Assembly: GCF_000760215.1 (NCBI RefSeq)
Contig: NZ_JNAW01000002.1
Coordinates: forward strand, 652,300-716,299
Length of the DNA: 64,000 nucleotides
Direction of reading: 5' to 3'
From: Prochlorococcus sp. MIT 0603
GTDB lineage: Bacteria > Cyanobacteriota > Cyanobacteriia > PCC-6307 > Cyanobiaceae
Every line of letters begins with the position of its first letter. The first letter of the stretch is position 1. This document shows, one piece after another, positions 1 through 9,246 of the stretch. The translations under genes were made by a program, and so were the position numbers. Below the pieces are notes generated by a model. It was given only the letters and a program-made list of their open reading frames with translations. It was not told the DNA's origin and ran no database searches.

Positions 1-680
1 TAGGACGTACTGGTAGGGCCGGCAGAAGTGGAGAAGCGATTCTTTTTATCAATCCTAGAGAAAGATCCTATTTAAGCAATCTAGAAAGAGCCGTAGGACA
101 AACCATAGAAAGGATGGAAATCCCTACTAACGACATTATTAATAAACATAGAATCAAAAAAATCAAGAGTGATCTAATCGAAAAAGCCTCAAAGGAAAGA
201 AATGCTAATGAGCAAGACATTATGATAAAAGATATTTTTGAAGAAATCGAGAATGAACTAGAGATAACACCTCAAGAAATTGCACTAGCTGCTATAAATC
301 TTTCTTTAGGGGAGACTCAATTATTAGCAGATACAGATGAGAGTTGGATATATCAAGCCGACAAACATCGTAGTACACATGATCGTCGCGATAGTCGAAA
401 CAAAAATCAACGAAGAAATAATCGAGATGTCAGAGCAAATGATAAAGATAAAGAACGATTCAGGGTAGAAGTTGGTCATCGTGACAGAGTAAAGCCAGGA
501 AACATCGTGGGGGCTATTGCAAACGAGTCTGGTTTAAATGGTCGGATGATTGGTAGGATTCAGATTTTTGATAGCTATAGCCTTGTTGATTTACCAAAAG
601 GAATGCCTACGAATGTATTCAACAATCTCAAAAGAGTAAAAGTTATGAATAAAGAGCTAAACATTGTTCGTCAGCCATAG
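1..680 (+). CDS. deaD: DEAD-box ATP-dependent RNA helicase, C-terminal part (5' end outside window)
   Basis: The open frame enters the window at base 3 and ends at 680. The first visible residues, GRTGRAGRSG, are helicase motif VI of the second RecA-like domain, followed by LFINPRER, a typical DEAD-box continuation. A basic, Arg/Asn/Asp-rich low-complexity linker lies at about 360-465. Bases 465-680 encode a DbpA-type RNA-binding domain (RFRVEVGHRDRVKPGNIVGA, then IGRIQIFD and LPKGMP). This order is that of DeaD/CsdA helicases, which unwind RNA in ribosome assembly and cold adaptation. The ATG at 114 is internal and not the start. Nothing more can be said of the ATPase core, which is outside the window. 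Confidence 0.9.
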   Translation, partial: GRTGRAGRSGEAILFINPRERSYLSNLERAVGQTIERMEIPTNDIINKHRIKKIKSDLIEKASKERNANEQDIMIKDIFEEIENELEITPQEIALAAINLSLGETQLLADTDESWIYQADKHRSTHDRRDSRNKNQRRNNRDVRANDKDKERFRVEVGHRDRVKPGNIVGAIANESGLNGRMIGRIQIFDSYSLVDLPKGMPTNVFNNLKRVKVMNKELNIVRQP

Positions 681-719
681 CCAGTGCAAGTTGAATATCA
701 ATGAATATAGTCAAGTATA

Positions 720-1001
720 ATGATTAAGCTTTTACTTAATATAATAGTTGTTTATGCTTCTGGATTTCACCAACAAGTTTTAGCAGAAGACTTAAACTTA
801 ATTATAAAGAAATTTTGCATGGAAAGTTTCAACCAAGAGATGATAGCTTCTGGGTATCAAGAAAACAAACAAGTAGGAAGTCAAATATGCAATTGTTTTG
901 TATATGAAATAAACAATGGGAATACTATCGGTCAAGCACGCAAGACGTGCAAAGAGGATGCTCTTAAAACAGTTGATTTACAAAAAACAAATTTGCTATG
1001 A
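720..1001 (+). CDS. small secreted protein with four cysteines, function unknown
   Basis: A 93-residue protein with a likely signal peptide (hydrophobic residues 3-20, possible cleavage after VLA at about 22). The mature part has four cysteines in the spacing FC...ICNC...TC, which could form two disulfides in the periplasm. I do not recognise the family. Its stop overlaps the ATG of the following ABC exporter (ATGA at 998-1001), so the two are probably co-translated, and the protein may work with the exporter or be its substrate. That link is inference from position only. Confidence 0.6.
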   Translation: MIKLLLNIIVVYASGFHQQVLAEDLNLIIKKFCMESFNQEMIASGYQENKQVGSQICNCFVYEINNGNTIGQARKTCKEDALKTVDLQKTNLL

Positions 1002-2779
1002 ACAAGAAGCCTAATAAGAAATTAAATAGCAATCCATTGTTTAGACTTGCCAGGAACCAATCAAAGCAAAAACAATTAATCATATATGCAATTATATGTT
1101 CAGTTCTAAATAAGTTATTTGATCTTGCACCACCAGTCTTAATAGGCGTATCTATAGATGTAGTAATAAGAGAGAAAAATTCATGGTTAAGCAATTTTGG
1201 CTATCAAGCTGTACCTTCTCAACTGGCAATACTTGCTATTGCTTCATTCCTTATATGGAGTGCAGAATCATTCTTTGAATACCTCTATGGATTGCTATGG
1301 AGGAACCTTGCCCAAAGCACTCAACATAATCTAAGAATACAAGCCTATAATCATCTACAAAAACTAGAGATGTCATTCTTTGAGAGTGATAGTTCGGGCA
1401 GGTTACTAGCGATATTAAATGATGATATTAACCAATTAGAACGATTTTTAGATCATGGAGCAAATCAATTGCTCCAATTGGTTGTAACTGTGATTACAGT
1501 TGGTACTACAATGGCATTTCTAGCTCCAAATGTTGCAATATTTGCTTTTATACCTATCCCAGTAATCCTTTTTGGATCTATTAAATTTCAAAAGAAATTA
1601 GCTCCTAGATACAAAGATGTTAGGGAAAAAGCTGGAGACATAGCAGCTCGCTTAAGCAATAATCTTGGCGGGATTTTAACTATTAAGAGTTTCACAACTG
1701 AGTCATGGGAAGTTGAGCGTCTGAAATTAGACAGTTATGCATATCAAAAGAGCAATACTGAAGCGATAAAGTTTTCTGCTGCGTTTATACCATTAATTCG
1801 CTTCGCGATTTTATTTGCATTCCTTGCAATTCTAATTATTGGAGGCTTACAAGCCTGGCAAGGGACCCTAGAAGTTGGAATTTATAGTTTTCTAGTATTT
1901 ATAACCCAAAGACTTCTTTGGCCATTAACGACACTGGGGCATGTACTAGATGAATATCAAAGATCTATGGCATCTACTAATAGAGTCCTAAATCTAATAG
2001 ATAAACCAATTACAATTTCTGGAGGAAATCTTAGAATTAGCCCCAACCAAGTAAAAGGCGAAATAAGTTTTAAAAATGTTTATTTCAAGTATAGAGATAG
2101 GGGATCCCTTCTTAATAACTTCAATTTAAATATATCTGCCGGAAGCACTATAGGGATTGTAGGATCAACAGGTTCTGGCAAAAGTAGTTTAGTTAAATTA
2201 ATTCTAAGATTGTATGCAATAAACTCAGGAACCATAGAAATTGATGGAGTTGATATAGAGAAAATTAATCTTAATGACTTACGTAAATTAATATCCCTTG
2301 TGAGTCAAGAAGTATATCTTTTTCATGGAACAATTAGAGAAAATATTTCATATGGAAATGACAAAGCAACATTAAGTCAAATCATAGATGCAGCAAAACT
2401 ATCAGAGGCATCTGAGTTTATTGATAAACTTCCTGATAGATATAATACCCTTGTAGGAGAAAGAGGGCAAAGATTATCAGGAGGGCAATGTCAAAGGATA
2501 GCATTAGCTAGGGCTATTCTAAAAAATGCACCAATACTAATTCTAGATGAAGCAACAGCTTCTGTAGACAATGAAACAGAAGCAGCCATTCAAAGATCAT
2601 TATCAAAAATAACAGCTAATAGAACAACTTTAGTTATTGCACATAGACTAAGTACTATTAAGAATGCAGATCAAATAGTTGTTTTAGAGAAAGGCAAGAT
2701 TGTGGAATCAGGAACTCATGAGTCTTTATTGCAAATGAATGGGGTTTACTCTGAGCTCTGGAATGTTCAAGTCGGTTGA
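998..2779 (+). CDS. ABC exporter, fused membrane and ATPase domains
   Basis: 593 residues with the layout of a type I exporter half-transporter. Six membrane segments lie in roughly residues 25-310. A nucleotide-binding domain follows, with Walker A GSTGSGKSS near residue 390, signature LSGGQ near 492, Walker B ILILDEATASVD near 515 and the H-loop AHRLST. Such proteins act as dimers in the inner membrane and export lipids, peptides or drugs; the substrate cannot be read from sequence. The start ATG overlaps the stop of the upstream small secreted protein, so translation is probably coupled. Confidence 0.9.
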   Translation: MNKKPNKKLNSNPLFRLARNQSKQKQLIIYAIICSVLNKLFDLAPPVLIGVSIDVVIREKNSWLSNFGYQAVPSQLAILAIASFLIWSAESFFEYLYGLLWRNLAQSTQHNLRIQAYNHLQKLEMSFFESDSSGRLLAILNDDINQLERFLDHGANQLLQLVVTVITVGTTMAFLAPNVAIFAFIPIPVILFGSIKFQKKLAPRYKDVREKAGDIAARLSNNLGGILTIKSFTTESWEVERLKLDSYAYQKSNTEAIKFSAAFIPLIRFAILFAFLAILIIGGLQAWQGTLEVGIYSFLVFITQRLLWPLTTLGHVLDEYQRSMASTNRVLNLIDKPITISGGNLRISPNQVKGEISFKNVYFKYRDRGSLLNNFNLNISAGSTIGIVGSTGSGKSSLVKLILRLYAINSGTIEIDGVDIEKINLNDLRKLISLVSQEVYLFHGTIRENISYGNDKATLSQIIDAAKLSEASEFIDKLPDRYNTLVGERGQRLSGGQCQRIALARAILKNAPILILDEATASVDNETEAAIQRSLSKITANRTTLVIAHRLSTIKNADQIVVLEKGKIVESGTHESLLQMNGVYSELWNVQVG

Positions 2780-2822
2780 TTTATATGCCAAACTAATATT
2801 CTGTCTTTTAAAGGGTACTTTC

Positions 2823-3380
2823 CTAAATAAAAAATCTAAAAGAAGTTATTACACGTTGGAATAAACGATCAACTTTATTCCAACGAAGATCATTCGTACC
2901 AGCTGCAAAAGTAAATAATGAGCCTCTATCAACAACAACAGTAGCAATTTCATGCCGGTCTTTATCTGGAAGGTGAATTAAATATTCAATATCGTAAAAA
3001 ACATGATTACCCTCGTCCCGTGATCTTGCATCAAGTAGCTCAGCCTGTCTTTCTCCACCATTAGGTGCTAATAATTCATTCATCAATCTTTCTCCAACTT
3101 CTAAAGGAGTACCAATATTTTCCAGCTCAATATCAGAAGAAACATCTGATACAACCAAACTCAACGTTTCATCGCTATTAATTAGATCATGAAAGACAAT
3201 TTCAGGTCCGCCTTGAAGCGCAATGCGTGTCCATCCTGTTGGATAAAAGAAGCCATATCGACCATCACTGCTTTGAAAGCCTTCTAAGCCAGCTGTCCCA
3301 TTGGAACTACAAGCTCCTAAGGAAAAAATAACAACTAGCAATAAGAGTGCTCGTAAGAAGGGTTTGAAAAAAGCTCTCAT
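2823..3380 (-). CDS. psbP: PsbP-like lipoprotein of photosystem II (CyanoP)
   Basis: 185 residues with a short positively charged N-terminus, a hydrophobic stretch and a lipobox ending LGAC (Cys24). This predicts a lipid-anchored protein facing the thylakoid lumen. The mature part begins GLEGFQSSDGRYGFFYPTGW and contains VVSDVSSDIELENIGTP, both typical of the PsbP family. CyanoP assists photosystem II assembly or stability rather than being essential for oxygen evolution. It is transcribed away from recR, with about 115 bp between the two starts. Confidence 0.88.
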   Translation of the reverse strand: MRAFFKPFLRALLLLVVIFSLGACSSNGTAGLEGFQSSDGRYGFFYPTGWTRIALQGGPEIVFHDLINSDETLSLVVSDVSSDIELENIGTPLEVGERLMNELLAPNGGERQAELLDARSRDEGNHVFYDIEYLIHLPDKDRHEIATVVVDRGSLFTFAAGTNDLRWNKVDRLFQRVITSFRFFI

Positions 3381-3495
3381 TGATTTTTCTTTAATTAGAA
3401 ACCTTTGTGAACAATGTACTTACTTACAGAAGAATTAGTAAATTTCACTTAAATGACGTAAGAGTGTTTAAATTCTATATATCTGCCTTAAAACT

Positions 3496-4095
3496 CTGAG
3501 CAATTTCACTAGACCGCTTGCTCATCTTATAGATCAATTCGAACAACTTCCAGGAATTGGCCCTAGGACAGCACAACGACTTGCTTTGTATTTACTTCGT
3601 CAACCTGAAGACAAGGTAAAGGTTTTTGCAACGGCCCTATTAAGTGCCAGAAACAAAGTAGGAGAATGTCAAAAATGTTTTCATCTCACAGCAAACAACG
3701 AGTGTGAAATTTGTCTTAATTCACAAAGGGACTCTTCTTTAATATGTGTCGTAGCAGATTCAAGAGATTTACTTGCATTAGAAAGAACACGTGAATTTAA
3801 AGGGCTATACCATGTCCTTGGAGGGCTTATATCTCCTATGGATGGTATTGGACCGGAATTATTAAATATCTCTGCATTAGTTAAAAGAGTTTCAAGTGAA
3901 AACACAAAAGAAGTCATACTTGCACTTACGCCTAGCGTTGAAGGTGACACAACAAGTCTTTATATATCACGACTCCTAAAAGCTTTTGTAAAAGTCACAA
4001 GAATTGCATATGGTTTACCAGTTGGCAGTGAACTTGAATATGCTGATGAAGTAACTCTTACAAGAGCCATAGAAGGTCGCCGTGAGATAGAATGA
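3496..4095 (+). CDS. recR: recombination mediator RecR, apparently with a non-standard start codon
   Basis: RecR works with RecO and RecF to load RecA at gaps. The frame has the N-terminal helix-hairpin-helix [13 protein letters not shown], the Cys4 zinc motif (CQKCFHL and CEIC) and the Toprim segment [14 protein letters not shown] with [11 protein letters not shown]. The first ATG/GTG/TTG in frame is TTG at 3586, which would delete the helix-hairpin-helix. Family proteins begin just before TRPLAHLID. In this frame the last stop is at 3469-3471, and the only candidates after it are ATT 3472, CTG 3496 and ATA 3529. I chose CTG 3496, which gives about 199 residues, the normal RecR length. Confidence 0.85.
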   Translation: MSNFTRPLAHLIDQFEQLPGIGPRTAQRLALYLLRQPEDKVKVFATALLSARNKVGECQKCFHLTANNECEICLNSQRDSSLICVVADSRDLLALERTREFKGLYHVLGGLISPMDGIGPELLNISALVKRVSSENTKEVILALTPSVEGDTTSLYISRLLKAFVKVTRIAYGLPVGSELEYADEVTLTRAIEGRREIE

Positions 4096-4108
4096 ATACA
4101 TTAAAGAA

Positions 4109-5029
4109 ATGACTAGAAGTTCTAAACCAACTAGATATACACAAATCAAACCAAAAGAAAGGTTGCCTGAATGGATACAACCTTCTATAGGGAAAGCCTC
4201 TCAATTAGAGAATGTTCAAAACTTAGTTAAAAAATATAGGTTACACACAATATGTGAGGAGGGACGTTGTCCTAACCGAGGAGAATGCTATGCATCAGGA
4301 ACCGCGACCTTCTTACTTGGTGGATCGATTTGCACCAGAAGTTGTGCTTTTTGCCAAGTAGAAAAAGGTCTCTCACCAGAAAGAATTGATCCACATGAGC
4401 CAGATCGTATAGCTCAAGTGGTATTTCACCTAAAACTAAAGTATGTAGTTCTTACCTCTGTAGCAAGAGACGATCTTAGTGATCATGGTGCCATATTATT
4501 TACAAAGACAATTGATGCAATAAGAAAATTATCTCCGAAAATATCTATAGAAGTTCTTACGCCTGACTTTTGGGGTGGATATGTAGACGAGCTAAAAGCA
4601 GTAGAAGCACAAAGGCATAGACTTAAGACAGTACTTAAAGCTAAGCCTGTTTGCTTAAATCACAATATTGAAACTGTAGAGCGCTTACAAAAAGAAGTTC
4701 GCAGAGGGGCAACTTATAAGAGGTCTCTTGATTTACTTCGCACTTCTAGTGAGATAGATAAAAACATACCAACTAAATCAGGCTTAATGCTCGGCCTAGG
4801 CGAAACCCGTGAAGAGATTATCAAAGTCCTTAAAGACTTACGTTCAGTCAATTGTCAACATGTAACCATTGGTCAGTACTTACGACCTTCTCTTTCGCAT
4901 TTACCTGTACAAAGATATTGGCATCCCCAAGAGTTCCTGAATCTCGAAATAATTGCAAAGGGACTTGGCTTTAGCAAAGTAAATAGTGGGCCATTAGTAA
5001 GAAGTAGCTATCATGCAGATCAAGGCTAG
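4109..5029 (+). CDS. lipA: lipoyl synthase (radical SAM)
   Basis: LipA inserts two sulfurs into protein-bound octanoyl groups to make the lipoyl cofactor of pyruvate dehydrogenase and the glycine cleavage system. Both iron-sulfur cluster motifs are visible: the auxiliary cluster C49-x4-C54-x5-C60 and the radical SAM C75-x3-C79-x2-C82 (CTRSCAFC). The segments [11 protein letters not shown] and [11 protein letters not shown] are also family hallmarks. At 306 residues it has the usual length. It follows recR by 13 bases, and its stop shares the bases CTAG with the stop of the convergent gene. Confidence 0.95.
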   Translation: MTRSSKPTRYTQIKPKERLPEWIQPSIGKASQLENVQNLVKKYRLHTICEEGRCPNRGECYASGTATFLLGGSICTRSCAFCQVEKGLSPERIDPHEPDRIAQVVFHLKLKYVVLTSVARDDLSDHGAILFTKTIDAIRKLSPKISIEVLTPDFWGGYVDELKAVEAQRHRLKTVLKAKPVCLNHNIETVERLQKEVRRGATYKRSLDLLRTSSEIDKNIPTKSGLMLGLGETREEIIKVLKDLRSVNCQHVTIGQYLRPSLSHLPVQRYWHPQEFLNLEIIAKGLGFSKVNSGPLVRSSYHADQG

Positions 5030-5550
5030 TTGATTGATCCCAAATTCAAACTACTCTCCCAAAGTGTCTTGCTATGTTTATAAATATAAGCACAATCTCC
5101 AACCATTAGGCTGCCAGCTCCTCCCCAAACCATTCTAAAAGGTAAATCCAAAGCAGAGCTCCCAACCTCCCTCGTAACACTAAAGCCTCGCATTCTAAAA
5201 TACCTAAGCAATGTGTCATGTTGTTCCTTTTCATCATTAATTGCAAGTAATCTGGCTTTTCTACAAGGAGTTTCTTCAAGTGCCCAAGCCATTGTTGAAG
5301 CCCAAATTAAATTCCCAACTCCGCTTGGAGCATTCTTGCTAACTTGCATGGTGTCGAGCTGTAATCCACTGATACTGTTGTAAGCCCATCCTTTCATCTC
5401 TCCATAAAGTTTCACCTTCTCAGGAGTTACGTATTTACCTACAACTAATCTAAGAGTCCACAAATTAAGGGGGCGTCTCAATTGAACTCTTAACAAAAGC
5501 CCTGCTTTAGCAGATTGACACTCTAATGAACTTAAAAGGTTGCCAGTCAT
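5026..5550 (-). CDS. conserved cyanobacterial protein, probable GNAT-like fold
   Basis: 174 residues without signal peptide or membrane segment. The middle part ([28 protein letters not shown], then RYFRMRGF) resembles the beta4-alpha3 to beta6 part of acetyltransferase (GNAT) folds, and the next strand ends [13 protein letters not shown] know of similar uncharacterised proteins in cyanobacteria but no proven substrate. It overlaps the end of trhO by 4 bases on the same strand and is probably the last gene of the lysA-cdaA-uppS-bioB-trhO run. Its TAG stop is formed from the same CTAG as the lipA stop. Confidence 0.6.
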   Translation of the reverse strand: MTGNLLSSLECQSAKAGLLLRVQLRRPLNLWTLRLVVGKYVTPEKVKLYGEMKGWAYNSISGLQLDTMQVSKNAPSGVGNLIWASTMAWALEETPCRKARLLAINDEKEQHDTLLRYFRMRGFSVTREVGSSALDLPFRMVWGGAGSLMVGDCAYIYKHSKTLWESSLNLGSIN

Positions 5551-6512
5551 GCACTAGGCCAAATTGAATTCCCGGGTAGACGTTCTTGAAGCTGTTTAAT
5601 ATGTTTTTGTCTTTCCTTAAAACGATCTCTATCATCATCACTAAATACATTCTCACAATGGTGGCATTGAATCCCAGGTAAGTAGTTGGATTTTTGTCTG
5701 TCTTCTGGGGAAAGAGGCATCCCACATGCAAAGCAAAGTCTATGTTCACCTGGCGTAAGCTTATGATTCAAAGCAACTCTGTGATCAAAAACAAAACACT
5801 CACCATCCCATCGACTTTGATCTTCTGGTACTTCAGCTAAATATCGAAGAATTCCACCACGTAAATGATAAACCTCCGGTACACCTTGTTGTTTTAAAAA
5901 CGATGTAGCTTTTTCACATCGGATACCACCCGTACAAAACATAGCAATCCTATTGTGCTTCTTTTCTTGTAAGAGTTTATCAAGATTCCTCCTAGCCCAC
6001 TCAGGGAATTCACGGAAAGTATCTGTATGAGGATTTAAAGATCCCTGAAATGATCCTATGGAAACCTCATATTCATTACGCATATCTATCACCAATGTCA
6101 GCGGGTCATCAATAAATTCATTCCATTGATCTGGTTCTACATATTTACCTACAGTTTTTCGTGGATTAACTCCATCTATTCCCATAGTAATAATCTCTCT
6201 TTTTTTACGAGCTTTAAATCGCCTAAATGCTTGTTTAGAAGTAAAACTAATTTTTACCTCCATAGAGTCATCAAGAACTAATGAATTTAACTTTCTTCGC
6301 ATGATTTGTATCCCATGAGAAGGGCCACAAATAGTACCATTAATCCCTTCTAAAGCAACGAGAATAGTTCCTCTAACATTATATTTATCAGCTATATCTA
6401 CTAGCTCCCGTAATATTGTTGGAATTGTCTCATCTTCAATAGGTGAGAAACTATAAAATGCTGCAACCATTAAGCGATTGCCAACATCCTTTTCTTTTGT
6501 TTTGATAATCAT
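5547..6512 (-). CDS. trhO: tRNA uridine-34 hydroxylase TrhO (rhodanese family, YceA-like)
   Basis: TrhO hydroxylates uridine at the tRNA wobble position on the way to 5-methoxyuridine-type modifications. The N-terminal domain carries EGINGTICG. The rhodanese domain has VIDMRNEYE and the active-site loop MFCTGGIRCEKA, with its catalytic Cys near residue 193. A C-terminal Cys-rich tail (CFACGMPL, then CHHCENVF) could bind zinc. I chose the ATG at 6512, one base after the bioB stop, because an upstream in-frame start at 6548 adds only 12 unconserved residues inside bioB. Confidence 0.88.
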   Translation of the reverse strand: MIIKTKEKDVGNRLMVAAFYSFSPIEDETIPTILRELVDIADKYNVRGTILVALEGINGTICGPSHGIQIMRRKLNSLVLDDSMEVKISFTSKQAFRRFKARKKREIITMGIDGVNPRKTVGKYVEPDQWNEFIDDPLTLVIDMRNEYEVSIGSFQGSLNPHTDTFREFPEWARRNLDKLLQEKKHNRIAMFCTGGIRCEKATSFLKQQGVPEVYHLRGGILRYLAEVPEDQSRWDGECFVFDHRVALNHKLTPGEHRLCFACGMPLSPEDRQKSNYLPGIQCHHCENVFSDDDRDRFKERQKHIKQLQERLPGNSIWPSA

Positions 6513-6513
6513 A

Positions 6514-7503
6514 TTAATTCCAGTTAGCCGAAACTCCTGCAGAAGCAAGCAACTCTTTATCAGCTATAACTGAAGGATTACTAGTCGTCAACAAAGATTC
6601 TCCGTAAAAAATTGAATCTGCACCTGCAAGTAAGCAAAGAATTTGTGACTCTTTAGTTAATTGTTCTCTACCAGCACTAAGCCGCACTCGACTTTTAGGC
6701 ATAAGAATTCTTGCGACAGCAACCATTCTCACCATTTCTAGTGGGTCAATCATCTGAAGGTCTTCCAAAAGTGTTCCTTCTACAGGAACCAAAGCATTAA
6801 TAGGGACACTCTCTGGATGAGGATTCATTGTCGAAAGGACCCTTAACAAAGAGGCCCTGTCCTGGACAGTCTCACCCATTCCTATAATCCCTCCGCAACA
6901 AATAGTTATACCAGCGGTACGAACTCTATTTAGTGTTTCTAATCGATCCTCATATGTTCTTGTGGTAATGATACTTTCATAATATTCAGGACTTGTATCG
7001 AGATTATGATTGTAAGCATTTAAACCAGCTTCTGCCAAACGTGAAGCTTGCGTATCACTAAGCATTCCTCCTGTTACGCATGCCTCTAAACCTAAACTCC
7101 TAACCCCCCTAACCATTTCCAACATGGCTTCAAAAGGTTTGCCGTCTCGAATTTCTCTCCAGGCCCATCCCATACAAAATCGATCTGCACCTGCTGCCTT
7201 GGCTGCCTTAGCTTGCTCCAAAACTCCCTTTACATCAAAGTCAGATTGACTAGAAACATCACTTGAGTTATGCATTGACTGAGAGCAATAAGCACAGTCC
7301 TCTTCGCATCCTCCTGTCTTAACGCTCAAAAGAGATGCCAATTGAACTTTATATCCTGGGTTAATTGATCTATGTACTATTTGTGCTTGCCAAAGAAGAT
7401 CTATTAAAGGTTTTTGGAATAGATCTTCAATCTCATCTAAGGTCCAATCAAATCGGATTTGGACCTCATTGGAAATATTTAATGGAGCATCTAGCAAGGT
7501 CAT
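6514..7503 (-). CDS. bioB: biotin synthase (radical SAM)
   Basis: BioB converts dethiobiotin to biotin, needed by acetyl-CoA carboxylase. The radical SAM motif is C66-x3-C70-x2-C73 ([11 protein letters not shown]). Other family segments are [21 protein letters not shown] and [11 protein letters not shown], and a conserved Arg lies in VRLSAGRE. At 329 residues it is standard. The first codon overlaps the uppS stop by 4 bases, so it is probably co-transcribed with uppS. No other biotin gene lies next to it. Confidence 0.96.
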   Translation of the reverse strand: MTLLDAPLNISNEVQIRFDWTLDEIEDLFQKPLIDLLWQAQIVHRSINPGYKVQLASLLSVKTGGCEEDCAYCSQSMHNSSDVSSQSDFDVKGVLEQAKAAKAAGADRFCMGWAWREIRDGKPFEAMLEMVRGVRSLGLEACVTGGMLSDTQASRLAEAGLNAYNHNLDTSPEYYESIITTRTYEDRLETLNRVRTAGITICCGGIIGMGETVQDRASLLRVLSTMNPHPESVPINALVPVEGTLLEDLQMIDPLEMVRMVAVARILMPKSRVRLSAGREQLTKESQILCLLAGADSIFYGESLLTTSNPSVIADKELLASAGVSANWN

Positions 7504-8315
7504 GAAAAGCTAGGGTTTTGCAGTCTATGACTGTCTATCATTGAATCTACACCGCCAAAACGTCTGCTTCTTGATTGATAATCAAGAAGCGCATTTGTTA
7601 AAGAGACAGAGTCAAAATCTGGCCATAATGTGTCAGTAACATGTATCTCTGAATAAGCCAATTGCCAAAGTAAAAAGTTACTGATGCGTCTTTCTCCACT
7701 TGTACGAATAAGAAGATCAGGATCAACATGACTAGATGTGGATAATTCTCTTGCAAAAGATTCTTCATCGATAAGAGAAGGATCCAAGGTTCCATCTGCT
7801 GCTCTCTGAGCTAATCTCTGGGCAGCCATTACAAGTTCACGTCTTCCTCCATAATTCGTACAAACATTAAATTGAATACCATTATTAGCTGCTGTAAGAT
7901 CTGTTGCCTCTTTTATATGGCCTTGTAATCTACTGGGAAGTTTACCTAAATCACCAAGAAAACTAATTCGAACCTTTTCTAAATTCAAAGCTTCGATTTC
8001 TTTTTTTAGTACACGCTCAAAAAGAGTCATTAAAAAATTGACTTCTTCTTTTGGCCTAGACCAATTCTCTGTTGAAAAGGCATAAACAGTCAAAACACGT
8101 ATATTCCAGTCACTACATAAACGTAAGGTTCTTTTGAGAGCATCAACTCCTGCTTTGTGTCCCATTGCTCTAGGCAATTTCCTTGCATTAGCCCATCTAC
8201 CATTACCATCCATAATGATGGCTATATGCTCCGGCATTCGAGAGGGGTCTAGGGTGCAAGGCAAAGGAACAACAAAAGATTGCTTATCAGTTCGAATTGC
8301 AGAAGGACTTGTCAT
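7500..8315 (-). CDS. uppS: undecaprenyl diphosphate synthase (cis-prenyltransferase)
   Basis: UppS makes the C55 lipid carrier of peptidoglycan synthesis from farnesyl-PP and isopentenyl-PP. The signature [13 protein letters not shown] contains the catalytic Asp36. Later motifs [18 protein letters not shown] and [17 protein letters not shown] bind the diphosphates. It lies just downstream of cdaA on the same strand (11-base gap), a gene pairing that links cell-wall lipid and c-di-AMP synthesis by position. Confidence 0.95.
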   Translation of the reverse strand: MTSPSAIRTDKQSFVVPLPCTLDPSRMPEHIAIIMDGNGRWANARKLPRAMGHKAGVDALKRTLRLCSDWNIRVLTVYAFSTENWSRPKEEVNFLMTLFERVLKKEIEALNLEKVRISFLGDLGKLPSRLQGHIKEATDLTAANNGIQFNVCTNYGGRRELVMAAQRLAQRAADGTLDPSLIDEESFARELSTSSHVDPDLLIRTSGERRISNFLLWQLAYSEIHVTDTLWPDFDSVSLTNALLDYQSRSRRFGGVDSMIDSHRLQNPSFS

Positions 8316-8326
8316 TTCAGATATTG

Positions 8327-9217
8327 TTATTTTTGATCAGAAGACAAATCGGATTGAGCTTGCTTAGGGGACTCAGTCAAACTATAAGATATCGACTTCG
8401 ATGAACCACTAGAAGATTGTGATTGTTTCGAAACGACTGTGCCAGATGAAGCATTCATTAGATCCTTAAGCAGATCTAACAACCTACTACTAGTAATTGG
8501 TCTTTCAAGACGTCCCTGATTAGCCAAAGACAATGTTCCAGTCTCTTCTGAAACTACTACACAAATACATCTATCAAATCTTTCTGTAATACCTAGAGCT
8601 GCAAGATGCCTAGTTCCATAACGACTGATGCTTTGTCTAGATAGAGGCAAAATTACACCTGCAGAAATAATTCTGTTGCCTTTAAGTAAAACAGCTCCAT
8701 CATGCAAAGGGGTTTCTAAAGCAAAAAGATTTAACAACAATTCTGTTGAAAATTTTGCATCAATTGGTACACCTGCATATAAAAAGTCCTCTGGTCTTAA
8801 ATCACTTCCCATATCAAGCACTATTAGTGCACCTCTCCTTTTTTGTGAAAGTCTTCCTGCTGCCTCAGATAATTGAGTAATTGTATTTGTAGTTGCCTGA
8901 AATTCCTTCTGAGTATTACCTAAAAGGACAGCCAACCTACCTGTTCCCAATAATTCCATCAATCTCCTCAATTCTCCTTGCCATAAAATCGCCAAAGATA
9001 ATGAGCAAGCCAGAACCAATGCATCTATTACCTTTGAAGTGATAGGAAGATTTTCAAATCGTTGGACAAACCAGGCAAGTGAGACAAGAAACAAATACCC
9101 TCTAAGCAGCCAAAGGGTTCTCGGTTCTTTTACTCTTGAGAAAAGTAATATGCCAAGTGCAGAAGCAAATAATGCGTCCAGCAAAAAGCGCAGATTTATT
9201 AACCACCAAAAATTCAA
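8327..9217 (-). CDS. cdaA: membrane diadenylate cyclase CdaA (makes c-di-AMP)
   Basis: CdaA joins two ATP into c-di-AMP, which controls potassium and osmotic balance. Three hydrophobic segments fill residues 1-80, followed by a DisA_N (DAC) domain. The DGA motif is at residues 173-175 (PLHDGAVLL). The second motif, normally RHR, reads RHL in GTRHLAALG (203-205). Arrangement and length (296) match CdaA rather than DisA, which also carries a DNA-binding domain. A regulatory CdaR gene is not next to it. A PgpH-like phosphodiesterase for the same messenger is at 37948-40068. Confidence 0.88.
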   Translation of the reverse strand: MNFWWLINLRFLLDALFASALGILLFSRVKEPRTLWLLRGYLFLVSLAWFVQRFENLPITSKVIDALVLACSLSLAILWQGELRRLMELLGTGRLAVLLGNTQKEFQATTNTITQLSEAAGRLSQKRRGALIVLDMGSDLRPEDFLYAGVPIDAKFSTELLLNLFALETPLHDGAVLLKGNRIISAGVILPLSRQSISRYGTRHLAALGITERFDRCICVVVSEETGTLSLANQGRLERPITSSRLLDLLKDLMNASSGTVVSKQSQSSSGSSKSISYSLTESPKQAQSDLSSDQK

Positions 9218-9246
9218 TCATCCTCCCCAATCCCCTCTTAACTTAA

